From NCBI GenBank assembly GCA_028292565.1, contig JAQGMD010000400.1, forward strand, positions 1 to 8,970: a DNA stretch of 8,970 nucleotides. Direction: 5' to 3'. The notes under the pieces were generated by a model, which searched no databases, had not been told where the DNA came from, and saw nothing but the letters and a program-made list of their open reading frames with translations. Below are positions 7,458-8,970 of the stretch, in pieces. A program made the translations under genes and the position numbers. The first letter of the stretch is position 1. Every line of letters starts with the position of its first letter. The stretch is from Burkholderia sp. (lineage in GTDB: Bacteria; Pseudomonadota; Gammaproteobacteria; Burkholderiales; Burkholderiaceae).

Positions 7458-7907
7458 ATGAAGCGTGCAGAAAACAAATCGCATTGCCCGGTCAACTTCG
7501 CGCTCGAGACGTTCGGCGACGCATGGTCTTTGCTGATTGTGCGGGACATCGTGTTCTGGGGAAAAAAAACTTACGGTGAGTTTCTTGAATCGGGCGAGGG
7601 CATTGCCACCAATGTTCTTGCTGCGCGTCTTGCGCATCTCGAGAAGAAAGGCATCCTCGCCAGAGGGCCGCATGAAAGCGACAGGCGTAAGGAGGTCTAC
7701 ACGCTTACGGAGAAGGGGCTGGGATTGATACCTGTGCTGCTGGAGATGTCTGGCTGGAGCGCGCGGCACGATCCGGAGACGACTGCGCCTCAACAATTCG
7801 TGGCAGCGGTGTATGCGGATAGGGAAACGATGTTTAAGCGGCTTGTGGAAACGGTGAGGAATGGCGGATCGGTGTTTGGGGGAGAGCACCGTATCGAAAA
7901 GCGCTGA
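7458..7907 (+). CDS. HxlR-family winged-helix transcriptional regulator
   Basis: A 149-residue DNA-binding protein of the HxlR/MarR-like class. The family core runs from Cys10-Pro11 through GDAWSLLIVRDIVFWGKKTYGEF (20-42; the usual form is GGKW-LLILREL-G-RF-EL), the recognition-helix region GIATNVLAARLAHLEKKGIL (48-67) and the wing with R-KEVYTLTEKGLGLIPVL (77-94). The C-terminal extension (about 105-149) is longer than in the smallest members and of unknown role. Cys10 lies where some family members (for example YodB of Bacillus) use an N-terminal cysteine to sense quinones or aldehydes; sensing here is inference. The start is ATG 7458; an in-frame GTG at 7449 is an alternative. Neither has a clear ribosome site. 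The perfect palindrome at 7424-7440 just upstream suggests self-regulation and control of the divergent YCII gene. Any link to the neighbouring transferase or exporter is unproven. Confidence 0.88.
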   Translation: MKRAENKSHCPVNFALETFGDAWSLLIVRDIVFWGKKTYGEFLESGEGIATNVLAARLAHLEKKGILARGPHESDRRKEVYTLTEKGLGLIPVLLEMSGWSARHDPETTAPQQFVAAVYADRETMFKRLVETVRNGGSVFGGEHRIEKR

Positions 7908-8031
7908 TTTCCCCGATCCAGGGCAATTCCCATTTTGCGTCCGCTATCGCCAACGCGCGGTACCGGTCCAATCTCATTCACCATCCGACGCAGATGCGGT
8001 CGAACCCGTGCGCCATATAGCTAGAATGCCA

Positions 8032-8074
8032 AAATCTCTTTCACTATCGGCTGGTCCCGAATGCCAAGAGATTT
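8032..8074. terminator. Inverted repeat between convergent genes, possible bidirectional terminator
   Basis: AAATCTCTT (8032-8040) and AAGAGATTT (8066-8074) are perfect 9-bp arms around a 25-base loop; the last base overlaps the stop codon of the DMFase-like gene. Short T runs follow the stem on both strands (three to four). A 9-base direct repeat GAATGCCAA (8024-8032 and 8059-8067) overlaps it. The stem is AT-rich and the loop long, so terminator strength is doubtful. The remaining 7908-8031 shows nothing I recognise. Confidence 0.35.
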
Positions 8075-8970
8075 CAATCACTCAATAGTCGGGTTATTAC
8101 ATTGCTTGTAATTTTCTCAACGCGGCAGTCCTGCCCGCTCGCGAGGACCTGCGCCCAATCAGTTGATGCGGTGGTGAAAACCGTCCCATTGCGCGAAAAG
8201 ATTCCCATCGTAGCTGCGTGAATGCCGCCGCGGGCGGGATACGCCTCACGCGCAGGCAGTTCCTGCCAGTGCGAGTCCAGAAGCCCGACGGCGAGTGTTA
8301 AAAATTTCTTCGGTGTTCCGAAGTGGCGGGCATCAGCAGACAAGGTGGCGGTCGCTTCGTCGAACCCGGCAAGAGGCGCACCGTCACACTCGTACCCCGG
8401 CAGCGGAGGCGATGTGTCATTCCCGAAGGCGTCCCCGCACTGCAGTCCGGTGCCCTCGAACAGCCAGTGCTCCGGTTGCTGCACCACATACCCCGAGGTG
8501 CGTCGAGGTCCGTCCCACCAGCCGCCTCCATGCCGGTAGCTCACACCGGTCAACGAATCTTCGGGCCGCTTTGGCCACCACTGGTCGAGTGCGCCGTGCG
8601 GCCCGCCCTGGTGGCATACCATCGCGGTCCCTTCGTCCACCACGTGTATCCGCCACCAGCACAGGTTCGCGCCGAAGAAGGCGACGTTGCCGCCGCCCGA
8701 GATGTAGTCTTCCACATGGTCGCGCATCGCCTCACTCCAGTACTCGTCATGGCCGACACTCAGCAGAAGACGATATCGGCTGCACAGGCGTGGATCCTTG
8801 TGGATGTCGAAGTCGGTGCAGAATTCGGGCGCGTAGCCATTGCGCAGCAGCCACCGGATGAAAGGCGCGTCCCAGTGGGCGAAGGTCTGGCGAGGCGAAC
8901 GTGTGTCGTAGTGATCGATGGCGCCGTGCGTGGCGCCACCGATCCCGCCGCCCGGACGGCGTAGCGATAC
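8074..8970 (-). CDS. N,N-dimethylformamidase beta-subunit-like protein, C-terminal 298 residues (runs off right edge)
   Basis: The minus strand is open from the right edge to a TGA at 8074-8076. The visible part carries the signature SVGHDEYWSEAMRDHVEDY (visible residues 72-90) followed by GGGNVAFFGANLCWWR (92-107), then GGGWWDGPRR and GYECDGA (192-198), which fit the C-terminal domain of the dimethylformamidase large subunit and relatives. The characterised Paracoccus enzyme hydrolyses dimethylformamide to dimethylamine and formate using a mononuclear iron held by two Tyr and a Glu. HDEYW and GYECD supply conserved candidates, but I cannot assign ligands without an alignment. Many homologues of this domain act on unknown substrates, so the name is a family call. 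Its start, and any small-subunit partner, lie beyond the edge. It is convergent with the regulator gene, with an inverted repeat at its stop. An ATG at 8727 is internal: the frame and the family motif continue upstream of it. Confidence 0.8.
   Translation of the reverse strand, partial: VSLRRPGGGIGGATHGAIDHYDTRSPRQTFAHWDAPFIRWLLRNGYAPEFCTDFDIHKDPRLCSRYRLLLSVGHDEYWSEAMRDHVEDYISGGGNVAFFGANLCWWRIHVVDEGTAMVCHQGGPHGALDQWWPKRPEDSLTGVSYRHGGGWWDGPRRTSGYVVQQPEHWLFEGTGLQCGDAFGNDTSPPLPGYECDGAPLAGFDEATATLSADARHFGTPKKFLTLAVGLLDSHWQELPAREAYPARGGIHAATMGIFSRNGTVFTTASTDWAQVLASGQDCRVEKITSNVITRLLSD

Noticed and set aside
8295..8964. Plus-strand open frames opposite the DMFase-like gene (8295-8861, 8323-8964)
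   Set aside because: No family resemblance; the minus strand has GHDEYW and other family motifs.

Overview
The window is a stretch of proteobacterial chromosome. GC-rich third positions, the protein families and their wording suggest Betaproteobacteria, probably Burkholderiales. This is inference: no rRNA or other taxonomic marker is present. There are seven genes, plus one that is cut short. Genes sit on both strands with short gaps. No phage, IS element, CRISPR, tRNA or rRNA was seen.

Layout from left to right: (1) the N-terminal 495 residues of a FAN1-type VRR-NUC DNA-repair nuclease on the minus strand, cut by the left edge just before its catalytic PD motif; (2) a 261-bp spacer; (3) a plus-strand aldehyde dehydrogenase of the succinate-semialdehyde type; (4) a convergent gap with a GC-rich hairpin repeat; (5) a minus-strand MFS transporter; (6) a divergent promoter region with a three-half-site operator-like repeat; (7) a plus-strand 14-TM DHA2 drug exporter, followed after 71 bases by (8) a YfcG/Ure2p-like glutathione S-transferase; (9) a minus-strand YCII/DGPF-family gene reduced to 61 codons; (10) a divergent HxlR-family regulator with a perfect 17-bp palindrome in the shared promoter; (11) an inverted repeat at a convergent gene end; (12) the C-terminal 298 residues of an N,N-dimethylformamidase beta-subunit-like protein on the minus strand, cut by the right edge.

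The middle of the window looks like a small stress or detoxification neighbourhood (aldehyde oxidation, efflux, glutathione chemistry and a regulator class that often senses electrophiles), but it is not one operon. The clearest regulatory features are the two palindromic sites at 4649-4676 and 7424-7440. I see no convincing evidence of a wholly new system. The items most worth checking are these two operators, the truncated YCII gene and the DMFase-like gene.
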